Origin: Aliidiomarina iranensis
GTDB lineage: Bacteria > Pseudomonadota > Gammaproteobacteria > Enterobacterales > Alteromonadaceae
DNA: 64,000 nt
Direction: 5' to 3'
Assembly (NCBI RefSeq): GCF_003987135.1
Contig: NZ_PIPJ01000001.1
Coordinates: 558,001 to 622,000, forward strand
The notes beneath the pieces were generated by a model that was given only the letters and a program-made list of their open reading frames with translations, was not told the DNA's origin and did no database searches. Shown here piece by piece: positions 8,288 to 16,119 of this stretch (positions within the stretch are counted from its first letter, which is position 1; each line of letters begins with the position of its first letter). The position numbers and the translations under genes are program-made.

Positions 8288-8366
8288 CAAGCCATTCCAG
8301 TTCGTTCCGGCCTGCGACTTCCACCGGACGCCCCTGTCAGGGCGCCGCTGAATATTGGCGTTATTT
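8279..8366 (+). repeat. attC site closing the toxin-antitoxin cassette
   Basis: R''-like GAAACATAAC (8279-8288), inverted repeats (GCCATTCCAG with CTGAATATTGGC; CCGG with CCGG; GGGCG with CGCCC), and a core G^TTATTTGC (8360-8368). About 88 bp. It shares the GTTCCGGCC block with sites A and C. Confidence 0.8.
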
Positions 8367-8406
8367 GCATTATTAAATTAATTCTTATTTTATCGATGAT
8401 TGGTCG

Positions 8407-8655
8407 GTGTTGACTCTAATGCAAGTTCTTTATTCCAGACATATTCAGACGGTTCAATGCAATAGATGTGATCTACGTTATCCGAAGAAAGAAACCGAAT
8501 GCCCACATTGCAAGGATTTATCGGATTCAGAGTTAAGAGCTTTGAAGTTAGAAACTGAGCGCCAAGCAGATTCACACTCCAATCTCGAGAAATTAATGTT
8601 TGGAGCAGCTATCATAATCATGCTTGTTGTAGTTGTTCTTTTTGTATTGCTGTAA
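8407..8655 (+). CDS. Cassette-borne zinc-ribbon protein with C-terminal membrane anchor
   Basis: An 82-residue protein of unknown function. CNRC and CPHC (about residues 18-36) make a rubredoxin-like zinc ribbon. A linker rich in charged residues follows, and residues 64-82 are a single hydrophobic segment that runs to the C-terminus, so the protein is probably tail-anchored. I took the GTG at 8407; an ATG at 8419 would remove four residues. It lies in the cassette that begins at 8361 and its stop precedes a possible attC start at 8657. Together with the gene at 5076 this is the second zinc-ribbon membrane passenger in the array. Confidence 0.65.
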   Translation: MLTLMQVLYSRHIQTVQCNRCDLRYPKKETECPHCKDLSDSELRALKLETERQADSHSNLEKLMFGAAIIIMLVVVVLFVLL

Positions 8656-8656
8656 C

Positions 8657-8789
8657 GGGCACATAACGTGCGCATTGTATGTTGTTTTTGGTGATTTTTA
8701 TTTATCTTGTATTCAAACGAAGTAAATATTATCGCTATCAACAAGCCCATGCTGGGTCGCTTCTTACGCTAATTATTTAGGGCGTTGCG
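8657..8789 (+). repeat. Possible attC site, degenerate
   Basis: GGGCACATAAC (8657-8667) resembles R'' but differs by one base from the complement of its cassette start (TTATTTGC). GGCGTTGCGATAC (8781 onward) resembles the closing core. The 133 bp between them show only a weak palindrome. Low confidence. Confidence 0.4.
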
Positions 8790-8842
8790 ATACTAAACAT
8801 ATCATCCGCCTATCGATAGCAGGCTAAGTATGGAAAACATCG

Positions 8843-10360
8843 ATGAATAGATACATAGTTCCTCTCTCGCTACTTAGCGTATTCTTTACTCCAGTGGTTG
8901 CTTACCCAGCACAGAATTCGATGAGCGAAATAAGCGAATATGCTGAGGTTCAGCAACGCTGGAGTTGCTATACGGCTGCTGATGCACAAGTGCGTGAGGA
9001 GCAGGTTACCGGCGGTATGCTTCCGTTAGTGGTATTTGATGGTGAAACTAAACCGGCTAGCATCGAGACGCGCATGGATTTGTCTAATGTTCCCGCCTTG
9101 TCCGTAGCGGTAATGCATAATGGTAAGCTGGATTGGAGCGCAGCTTGGGGTCAGCTACATACCAGTGGCGCAGATACTGATTGCGGTAGCCTTTTTCAAT
9201 CGGGCTCAATTGCCAAGCCAGTTACATTGTTTGCCGCGCTGCGGATGGAAACAGAAGAGCTCATCGATTTTGACGAGAATATTGAAAACTACCTTTCATC
9301 GTTTAATCTGCCAGAAGGCCTTCAATCCGCAGAAAATCCCGTTACACTCGGTAATTTGCTTTCACATACAGCCGGTATAGCCCGAGGCGGCTATGCAGGG
9401 TATGCGCGGAACGAATCAATACCAACCGATCAACAGATCGTGCGGGGCGAAGCGCCAAGCAACTCGCGAAAAGTAGAAGTAGTAAGTGTACCAAATACTT
9501 CACTCGCTTATTCAGGCGGGGGCTATACGATTGTAGAAATAGCCTTGCAGGACCAGCAGCACAAACCTTTTGAGGAGATCATGCGCGAGTGGCTGCTCTT
9601 CCCGGTTGGTATGAAACAGGCTGACTTTACAGTCCCACTGCCCGATTCTAGTCATCCTCATACTGCTCACGGACACCAAATTGACGGCACTGCTATCGCT
9701 GGCGGCTGGAACAATTATCCCGAACAGGCAGCCGCCGGTCTTTGGGTGACAGCCACTGATTTGGCGTTGTTTTTGCTCGAGATTCATAAAGGTTACGAAG
9801 GAACGAGCAGCTTATTCACTCAAGCTAGTATCGGAAAACTACTATCTAACAAGGTAGAAAACCATACATACGGTTTCAGGTTAATTGGTGAAGGTGATAT
9901 GGTTTTTATCACTCACTATGGAGCTACAGAAGGCTACAGAGCTGGTATTACCTTTAATTTGCAAACAGGTGATGGAGCAGTTTTTCTGGCTAACTCCAAT
10001 AATGGTGCAAACCTTGGTGAAGAATTCTTCAACTCTGTTTCTCGTACCTATGAGTGGCCCGTGTTCCGAGAGAAGAAAGTTAAGCGAATAAATCAATCAG
10101 TTGAAGTATTGCAGTCACTCGCTGGAACTTATGTCTTCCCTAATCAAGGCTGGACGGTTTCTGTGCTTACGGAGCAAGACTCACTTAGGTTGGCATTTCC
10201 AGCGGGAAATCGTCTTCCTCTGGTGATGTTTCCGATCCAAGGTAACCCCTTAGAGTTCGCTCATGAAACTGGCGTTATCGCCAACTTCAGTGGTGAAGGG
10301 GCAGATATGAAGATTAAGTTGTTCGGACAAACCGGGCATCGGCAAGATTTAGTTGATTAG
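8843..10360 (+). CDS. Beta-lactamase-fold serine hydrolase, exported
   Basis: A 505-residue serine hydrolase of the class C beta-lactamase/esterase/D-aminopeptidase group (Pfam Beta-lactamase type). A signal peptide of about 22 residues (ending VVAYPAQ) exports it to the periplasm. The SxxK motif is SIAK in FQSGSIAKP, the second motif is YSG in LAYSGGGYTIVE, and a HYG in ITHYGATEGYRAG takes the place of the KTG box. Such proteins usually hydrolyse esters or D-amino acid peptides; true beta-lactam resistance is not implied. A C-terminal beta-rich region of about 90 residues follows the catalytic domain. It starts 58 bp after a possible cassette boundary (8785), but no attC follows; its end overlaps the antitoxin remnant at 10349. 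Whether it is a cassette gene is uncertain. Confidence 0.85.
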   Translation: MNRYIVPLSLLSVFFTPVVAYPAQNSMSEISEYAEVQQRWSCYTAADAQVREEQVTGGMLPLVVFDGETKPASIETRMDLSNVPALSVAVMHNGKLDWSAAWGQLHTSGADTDCGSLFQSGSIAKPVTLFAALRMETEELIDFDENIENYLSSFNLPEGLQSAENPVTLGNLLSHTAGIARGGYAGYARNESIPTDQQIVRGEAPSNSRKVEVVSVPNTSLAYSGGGYTIVEIALQDQQHKPFEEIMREWLLFPVGMKQADFTVPLPDSSHPHTAHGHQIDGTAIAGGWNNYPEQAAAGLWVTATDLALFLLEIHKGYEGTSSLFTQASIGKLLSNKVENHTYGFRLIGEGDMVFITHYGATEGYRAGITFNLQTGDGAVFLANSNNGANLGEEFFNSVSRTYEWPVFREKKVKRINQSVEVLQSLAGTYVFPNQGWTVSVLTEQDSLRLAFPAGNRLPLVMFPIQGNPLEFAHETGVIANFSGEGADMKIKLFGQTGHRQDLVD

Positions 10361-10530
10361 CATTACGTTAAAGTAGTTCTGTAATAGGCCACCGCCTTGC
10401 TCCAACTCGGTAACGGATTCTAACAAACGACGGGCGTTCTTTGGTGAGCGTAGGAGATATGAAGTCTCTTGCAACGCTTCATAATCGTCAAGGGAGATCA
10501 TTACCACGGACTGCGATTTGCTCCGGGTGA
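10349..10530 (-). pseudogene. YefM/Phd antitoxin remnant, N-terminus lost
   Basis: Reading leftward from 10530: ITRSKSQSVVMISLDDYEAL, then QETSYLLRSPKNARRLLES and a stop at 10349-10351. This is the typical central and C-terminal part of a YefM antitoxin (the VVMISLDDYE and YLLRSPKNARRLL blocks are diagnostic). The first 25-30 residues and any partner toxin gene are missing. Homology stops at about 10530, where an antitoxin fragment of another family begins on the opposite strand. Too short and without a start, so non-functional. Confidence 0.8.
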
Positions 10531-10697
10531 TGAAGTGCCGGAGTGGTATTAGCCCCGAAATGGCGCTTCGCTTGTCGAAAGCCTTAGGTCGAAGCCCTGA
10601 GAGTTGGTTGGCGATGCAGGATTCTTACGATTTATGGCATGCTGGAAAAAATCTGAGTTTAGATAAGGTGCAGAAGGTTGAGCTTACAGCTGCATAA
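10530..10697 (+). pseudogene. HigA-type antitoxin remnant, N-terminus lost
   Basis: Frame ending at TAA 10695-10697 reads SGISPEMALRLSKALGRSPE then SWLAMQDSYDLWHAGKN, the C-terminal half of a HigA/VapI-type HTH antitoxin (the ISPEMALRLSKALG and WLAMQDSYDLW blocks are characteristic). The first half, with the start of the helix-turn-helix, is missing. An in-frame ATG at 10530 would give only a 55-residue stub. The stop codon lies in an attC-like sequence (TGCATAACAAG), suggesting this was the second gene of a HigBA cassette. Confidence 0.8.
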
Positions 10698-10740
10698 CAA
10701 GTCGCATCAGTACGCGCCTCTGTTGGCGGACGATACTAGT
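10689..10740 (+). repeat. Truncated attC-like site
   Basis: GCTGCATAACAAGTCGC at the end of the HigA remnant resembles the left arm of an attC (compare CATAACAAG at 8283). CGCC and GGCG arms follow at about 10716-10728, but the closing GCGTTA core is absent. Right-hand limit of the recognisable array. Confidence 0.45.
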
Positions 10741-10792
10741 TTCCAAACTTCAGCACTAAGCAACGAAAATATTATAAATTCAAGGAAAATCA

Positions 10793-11269
10793 ATGGTTCA
10801 TGAACGCGATATGCCTTACTTGCGGCGCTGTGTGGAGCTTGCAGCAGAGGCGCTTGAGGCTGGTGATCAACCCTTTGGCTCTGTGCTAGTAGCTGCCAAT
10901 GGTGAGGTTCTTTTAGAGGAACGAAATCGAGTGGTAACGTCGGATAGAACTCGGCATCCTGAAGTTGAACTAGCCCGTTGGGCGGCGATTAACATGACCC
11001 CTCAAGAAAGAGCTGCTGCAACCGTTTATACTTCCGGGGAGCATTGCCCGATGTGTTCGGCGGCCCATGGTTTGGTGGGCTTGGGGCGTATTGTGTTTGT
11101 GAGTTCGGCTCAGCAGTTAACAACATGGTTGGCTGAATTTGGTGCGCCTACGCCAAAAGTAAAACCACTTTCAGTAAATGAAGTTGTGCCCGGCGTGGTT
11201 GTTGATGGGCCAGTGCCGAGCTTAGCTGAAGCGGTGTATCGATTGCATCAGCGTTTACATCAAGGCTGA
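10793..11269 (+). CDS. Nucleoside/cytidine deaminase-like zinc enzyme
   Basis: A 158-residue zinc-dependent deaminase of the CMP/dCMP deaminase superfamily, close in pattern to guanine deaminase/tRNA adenosine deaminase (TadA)-like proteins of broad substrate type. Zinc ligands and catalytic residues are visible: HPE (His ligand, Glu proton shuttle) in RHPEVELARWAA, and CPMC in SGEHCPMCSAAHGLVG. The PE form replaces the more usual HAE. It would be cytosolic. The substrate cannot be read from the sequence. It sits alone between the right end of the cassette array and a convergent gene, with AAGG about 7 bp upstream of the ATG. No attC follows, so I treat it as resident rather than cassette-borne. 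Confidence 0.85.
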   Translation: MVHERDMPYLRRCVELAAEALEAGDQPFGSVLVAANGEVLLEERNRVVTSDRTRHPEVELARWAAINMTPQERAAATVYTSGEHCPMCSAAHGLVGLGRIVFVSSAQQLTTWLAEFGAPTPKVKPLSVNEVVPGVVVDGPVPSLAEAVYRLHQRLHQG

Positions 11270-11311
11270 AAGTAACAAGGCATTAGAGCCAACACACAAA
11301 AGATTATTGAG

Positions 11312-12883
11312 CTACTGCGCCAGCTCTAATACCGCAAGCGCACTCACTCGCTCCTGAAAACGCACATCGGTAACTGAGCCGTTCTCGCCCTTGTAGTTCT
11401 CGAACCAGAGTTGCAGAATCTGCGGAATTGCCGGGTGTGTTTCAGTGAGCTCGGCAATATCGGTTACTGCGCCGAAAACTGGGTGGCTTGGGTCTACCGC
11501 GATAAGCTTATCGTCTTGTTCGCCGCCATCGAGCATTGTCATAATGCCGATAATCCGCACTGGGATCAGCGTGCCCTGTGGCAAAGGCGAACCGAGCACG
11601 AGAACATCAAGAGGATCGCCATCCCCACCTGCTGATTTTGATAATAGGGTATTTGGAATAATGCCGTAGTTCGCCGGGTAACCCAAAAACTCAACCCAAC
11701 GTGGGCTACCGTTTTGCAGCTCCCACTCCAACCAATTCTCATTGTCGTGATTTTGCTGCCATTTCTGTTGGCTGCCACTGCTGATTTCAATCATCGCTAG
11801 GGTGAGGTTTTCGGCAACCGCCATTTGGCTTCCTGCAATCGGTTGCTGATTGGGAATACAATCTTTCAATTCAGCGGCGTTATTATCAAGTAACGCAAAC
11901 GCGAGTTTACCTAGTTCGCGGTTATCGCAAATAAGTGCATCGAGTTCCCGCTCGGTACCCGCAACAAACTTACCCAGTTCGCCAGCGCTTCGTTGGCCGC
12001 CCGAGCCATTTTCATTGATTACTACGCTTCCGTTCATGCCACTCACATAGCCCGCTAATTTACTCAGCCAACGCATGTAGGCGTGTATATCCGTAAGATT
12101 AGCAGGAGGCTGTAACATTGCTTGTTGGCGCAAATGATTAGCCCAATAGAATTCAACAAATGGCACTGAGGGGTTGGGCTTGCGCCATACTAGATCGCGT
12201 AAAAAATACATGGCCGCCCGAAAATCATCGTTAGCCAGATTAGCCCGCCCGAGCGAAGCAGGTAGAGCCTGCCAGCTTATCATTTCGCCGTTAGCATCAC
12301 GCAGCCATGTTAATTGATTTTGCTGCATCCAACGCCAGAATTCAGCCTCGGTAAGTTCTGATTTATCCGCCGTAATTAACACGCTCACCTGAAAGCTAGG
12401 GCCACCTTCGGGCATTTCATAAAACGTAGAAAACGTATGGTGGCCATCCGTTAGATAAAGCTGACCTCCCGGGCCTACCACAGCGGTTTTCAGATCGCTT
12501 TGTTTGCGAGCTTTGCCATCGCCTGTGCAGTTTGGTTGATCGCTACGCGCCTCCGGCGTTTGCTCTTGGCTTGCTCGGCCTAGCCCACGGGCCTCACAAA
12601 TATCATCCAATTGTTTTTGTGGTTCAAAGCGATAGCGGTTGAGTTTATAAGCTACTTGGGCGTGCGCGATAACCCCTTGAGTGGGGTGCAACTCACGCAG
12701 TTCCACCTCAATCACCTGATTTACCCTCGGGGCTTGTGCTTGAGCATGGGCAACATTTGCAGTGAGTAACTGTAACAGAATAGCACTTGCAATCATGGCC
12801 GCTGCAATCCGCAGAGCGAGCGTTGAAACAGCACTGGGAAATTCACGAGGAAATGCATGAAAAAATGCATGAAATATTGGCAT
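11312..12883 (-). CDS. Exported ParB-like nuclease domain fused to inorganic pyrophosphatase
   Basis: A 523-residue two-domain protein. The N-terminus has a signal peptide with a hydrophobic core near residues 25-45 ending AHA (before QAQAP), so it is exported. About residues 55-290 resemble the putative ParB-like nuclease family (PF08857 type): LRELHPTQGVIAHAQVAYK and LYLTDGHHTFS. About residues 370-520 are a family I inorganic pyrophosphatase: YPANYG, GDGDPLDVLVLG (three Asp of the metal site), LDGGEQDDKLIAV (Asp, Asp, Lys) and ENYKG (Tyr-Lys) align with E. coli catalytic positions. A Lys and an Arg of that site (K29, R43) seem replaced. Pyrophosphatase is normally cytosolic and a single domain, so an exported fusion is odd. 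It converges on the deaminase and is divergent from the TonB receptor gene. Confidence 0.8.
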   Translation of the reverse strand: MPIFHAFFHAFPREFPSAVSTLALRIAAAMIASAILLQLLTANVAHAQAQAPRVNQVIEVELRELHPTQGVIAHAQVAYKLNRYRFEPQKQLDDICEARGLGRASQEQTPEARSDQPNCTGDGKARKQSDLKTAVVGPGGQLYLTDGHHTFSTFYEMPEGGPSFQVSVLITADKSELTEAEFWRWMQQNQLTWLRDANGEMISWQALPASLGRANLANDDFRAAMYFLRDLVWRKPNPSVPFVEFYWANHLRQQAMLQPPANLTDIHAYMRWLSKLAGYVSGMNGSVVINENGSGGQRSAGELGKFVAGTERELDALICDNRELGKLAFALLDNNAAELKDCIPNQQPIAGSQMAVAENLTLAMIEISSGSQQKWQQNHDNENWLEWELQNGSPRWVEFLGYPANYGIIPNTLLSKSAGGDGDPLDVLVLGSPLPQGTLIPVRIIGIMTMLDGGEQDDKLIAVDPSHPVFGAVTDIAELTETHPAIPQILQLWFENYKGENGSVTDVRFQERVSALAVLELAQ

Positions 12884-13079
12884 GAGAAGGTTTCGCTCCA
12901 GTTTATTTTATGCTTTCAATATAGCAACTTTTAATGACTATTCGATGACAAAACAGCGTCGATTCTTTGTCTTGTAACTGAATTGTCGCTGATCTGTAAC
13001 AGGAACTGCGTAAAAGCGTCATTTAGTTTCTATACCGTTGTGCGGTCTTTTCATTACAATTTTATTGAAGGTACCCACA

Positions 13080-15866
13080 ATGTTGCGAACGCCACGGTTC
13101 TCTCGAAAAGTAACTACGCAAGCAGTGCTACTTGCACTCGCTTTACCTATGGCTGGAGTAGTGCAAGCCGCTACTACAGTGCAAGGGGAAGTAAAAAATG
13201 CTAATGGCCAACCGCTAAGTGGTGTACAGGTTGAAATTCTTGGTACTGCACGTAGCGTATTTACGGATCAAGATGGCCGTTTTGTGCTTCGCCAAGTGGA
13301 AGATGGCAACGTTACTCTGCGTTTTCAGTACCTTGGTTTACCAAGTGTTGAGCAATCAGTTGAAGTAGCTGGGGCAAACACCGAGGTTCTTGATGTTGTA
13401 CTAGCGCCGCGCGTTGAAAACATTGAGCGTATTCGCGTTACTGGTCAGCGGGAAGCGCAGAACCGAGCACTAAATGCGTATCGCGCTTCTGATGCGGTAG
13501 CTAGTTTCGTTGAAGCCGATGATATGGGCCAATTTGTAGATCAAAACGTGGCTGAATCTTTACAGCGCATTCCTGGAGCATCGATTTCTCGCGACCAAGG
13601 TGAAGGCCGCTTCGTAAGTGTGCGCGGTGTAGATGCTGGCCTGAGCACAGTAACTATCAACGGTATGCGTATTGGCACTCCGGAAAGTGGTTCACGAGCA
13701 GTGCCTTTAGATGTGATTCCCACTGGCTCGGTTGAAGGGATCTCGGTAGTAAAAGCACCAACGCCAAACATGCCTGGCGATGCCATAGGCGGTGCAGTAG
13801 ATGTGCGTTCCGCATCACCATTTGATCGTGATGGCCGCAGTATTCGCTATCGTGCAGAAGCTTCGTACAATGAATTAAGTGGCGAAACCAGCCCGAAATT
13901 GCAGTTTAACTTCAGTGATGTATTGAATGATAACTTTGGCGTTTCATTTGGTGTGAACTATTTGGATCGTAAACTTGAATCTGACAATATCGAAGCGGAA
14001 TACGATATGGTGGATTTCGAAGACGGCGAAGTTTTCTCTATAATTGAAGCGCAACAGCGCAAATACTTTGTGAACCGCGAACGTTTGGGTACAAACCTGA
14101 ACTTAGAGTACCGCCCGGATAGCAACACCAAGTTTTTCGCTAATACTGTTTACAGCGTATTTAAAGATGCAGAAACGCGCCAGCGGAGCATTTATGTATT
14201 CGAAGATGGCGATTTAACTGAATTTGATGGTGAATTCGCTACTGTTTCGGAAATGCCAGAAGATGCATTCCGCCGCCGTATTCGTTTCCGCACGAAAGAA
14301 CAAGATACGCTAGCCTTTACTGCCGGTGGTGAGCATATATTCGAAACTTGGGATCTAAGCTACCGCGCCGGTATTTCTACTACCAAGGAACGTGTGTTGG
14401 ATGAAAACGAAGGCCGTTATGAGTATGATCAAGGTGATTTAGATGCTACCTACCGGATTGGCTCAGGTATTCCTACCTTCGAAATTTTGCGCAACGGTGT
14501 TGCCGATACTACCCACCTTGATAACGCCAACTATGTGCTAGATCGCGCAGTATTAGAGCCAAAAATCATTGACGACAACGAATATAGCGTTGGTTTTGAT
14601 GCAACCTTCCCGTATGCCTTCAATAACCAAGCGCTAACACTGCAAGCAGGTGTTGATTTGCGTTGGAAAGATAAAGACGTTGATGTAAACGAAATCGAAC
14701 TACGCAGTGTGCCAGACGCGCGTTTAGATGCGCTCACCATAACTTCACCAAGTTATGGTTTAGGTAATCTTGGCCAAGGTATTAGCTCGAGCCAGTACAT
14801 TGATTTCTTCAATGCGAATCGGGGTGATTTCAATCTTCGCCCACAAGATGAGCAAGAAGCCATTGAGCTGCAAATTGCTGAAGATTTTGTGGCAGATGAA
14901 GATGTATTTGCGGGTTATTTAATGGCAACTTGGGATCTTGAGCATACTCGGGTGATTGCCGGTGCTCGTGTTGAGCGCACGAAATACTCAGCAACGGGTA
15001 ATCAACTTGATTTCCTTGAAGATGGCAGCTTGCAAGTAACCGATCGTTCGGTATCTTCAGATTATACAAACGTACTGCCTGGCTTACACGTGGCTTATGA
15101 TTTATCGCCAGATATGGTTTTACGCGGTGCGTGGACAAACACCATAGCGCGCCCGAGCTTCTCGGATATCTCACCACGCGCTTCGGTTGATCGCGAAGAT
15201 AACGAGGTTGATTTAGGTAACCCCGATTTGAAACCTTACGAAGCCATGAACTTTGATTTGGTATTCGATTGGTACTACAACCAAGGCAGCGTACTCTCGG
15301 TAGGCGCGTTCTACAAAGATATTGATAACTATGTGGTAGAACTTACTTCAATTGATGTGCCTGAATTTGCCGGCTTTGATGTAACACGGCCAACCAATAG
15401 TACGAAAGCTTCGATTGCTGGTATGGAGTTTAACTTGCAGCACAGCTTTACATCAGAGGCCTTACAAGGCTTCCTAGTAGGCGCCAACTTAACCGTATTA
15501 GATACCGACTTAGAGCTGTTCGAACGCCCAGGTGAGAGCTTTGCTTTGCCTGACGCGGCAGAGCTATCGGGTAACTTATACGTAGGTTATGAGCGTGAGC
15601 GTTTTGGTACTCGTGTAAGCCTTTCTCACCGCGATAAAATGCTCACAGAAGTAGGTGATGATAGCCGCTATGATATCTATGTCACCGACCATACTCAGTT
15701 AGATTGGACGGCTTCATATAAAGTTAACGAAAACATTGAGCTGGTATTTGAAGTAACCAATATTACCGATGAGCCACTTGAGTTGTACCAAGGTTCTCCG
15801 AACTTAACGCTACAGTTTGAAGAATATGGCCGTACCTTCGCGGTTGGCTTTAAAGGCCGGTTTTAG
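13080..15866 (+). CDS. TonB-dependent receptor with N-terminal carboxypeptidase-regulatory-like domain
   Basis: A 928-residue outer-membrane active transporter. The signal peptide ends GVVQA (about residue 30). Next comes a CarboxypepD-reg-like beta domain (residues 32-110: VQGEVKNANGQPLSGVQVEI, FTDQDGRFVL), then the plug (IERIRVTGQ, QNVAESLQRIPGASISRDQG, RFVSVRGVD, TINGMRIGTPESGSRAVPLD), then the 22-strand barrel ending in GFKGRF with a terminal Phe. The pattern fits the TonB-Xanth-Caul group, whose members often take up carbohydrates or peptides; the ligand here is not evident. The ATG at 13080 was chosen because it directly precedes the signal sequence and follows GAAGG. A clear terminator closes the gene at 15943-15971. 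Confidence 0.93.
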   Translation: MLRTPRFSRKVTTQAVLLALALPMAGVVQAATTVQGEVKNANGQPLSGVQVEILGTARSVFTDQDGRFVLRQVEDGNVTLRFQYLGLPSVEQSVEVAGANTEVLDVVLAPRVENIERIRVTGQREAQNRALNAYRASDAVASFVEADDMGQFVDQNVAESLQRIPGASISRDQGEGRFVSVRGVDAGLSTVTINGMRIGTPESGSRAVPLDVIPTGSVEGISVVKAPTPNMPGDAIGGAVDVRSASPFDRDGRSIRYRAEASYNELSGETSPKLQFNFSDVLNDNFGVSFGVNYLDRKLESDNIEAEYDMVDFEDGEVFSIIEAQQRKYFVNRERLGTNLNLEYRPDSNTKFFANTVYSVFKDAETRQRSIYVFEDGDLTEFDGEFATVSEMPEDAFRRRIRFRTKEQDTLAFTAGGEHIFETWDLSYRAGISTTKERVLDENEGRYEYDQGDLDATYRIGSGIPTFEILRNGVADTTHLDNANYVLDRAVLEPKIIDDNEYSVGFDATFPYAFNNQALTLQAGVDLRWKDKDVDVNEIELRSVPDARLDALTITSPSYGLGNLGQGISSSQYIDFFNANRGDFNLRPQDEQEAIELQIAEDFVADEDVFAGYLMATWDLEHTRVIAGARVERTKYSATGNQLDFLEDGSLQVTDRSVSSDYTNVLPGLHVAYDLSPDMVLRGAWTNTIARPSFSDISPRASVDREDNEVDLGNPDLKPYEAMNFDLVFDWYYNQGSVLSVGAFYKDIDNYVVELTSIDVPEFAGFDVTRPTNSTKASIAGMEFNLQHSFTSEALQGFLVGANLTVLDTDLELFERPGESFALPDAAELSGNLYVGYERERFGTRVSLSHRDKMLTEVGDDSRYDIYVTDHTQLDWTASYKVNENIELVFEVTNITDEPLELYQGSPNLTLQFEEYGRTFAVGFKGRF

Positions 15867-15942
15867 TGGCTAAGGGCAAAAATAGCGAAGTTAAGTAACT
15901 TGCTGTTCGCCCAATTCTAAAATAGTTTTTGTTTACGTACTG

Positions 15943-15971
15943 AAAAAGCTGCCGAATGGCAGCTTTTTTTA
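15943..15971 (+). terminator. Rho-independent terminator after the TonB-dependent receptor
   Basis: AAAAAGCTGCC, loop GAAT, GGCAGCTTTTTTT: an 11-bp stem and a T-run, 77 bp after the stop codon. Confidence 0.92.
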
Positions 15972-16119
15972 TGCTTATTCCAAACGGTGAACCTTTGTTT
16001 GCTCTAGAGTGCTATAAAAATGTGCATTCATCGGTTTCTGTTATATGCTCTTTGCAAGAAAATAAAACAGCATCAGGTTGCATGCCGTTTTACACGCAGG
16101 GGAAATGGAACTTTTTATC

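Noticed and set aside
4319-10792. Integron integrase or its attI site
   Set aside because: No tyrosine-recombinase pattern with the IntI-specific insertion was found on either strand, so only the cassettes are claimed.
10793-11280. Deaminase as a further integron cassette
   Set aside because: The TAACAAGGC just after its stop looks attC-like, but there is no second arm or core site, so the gene is not assigned to the array.
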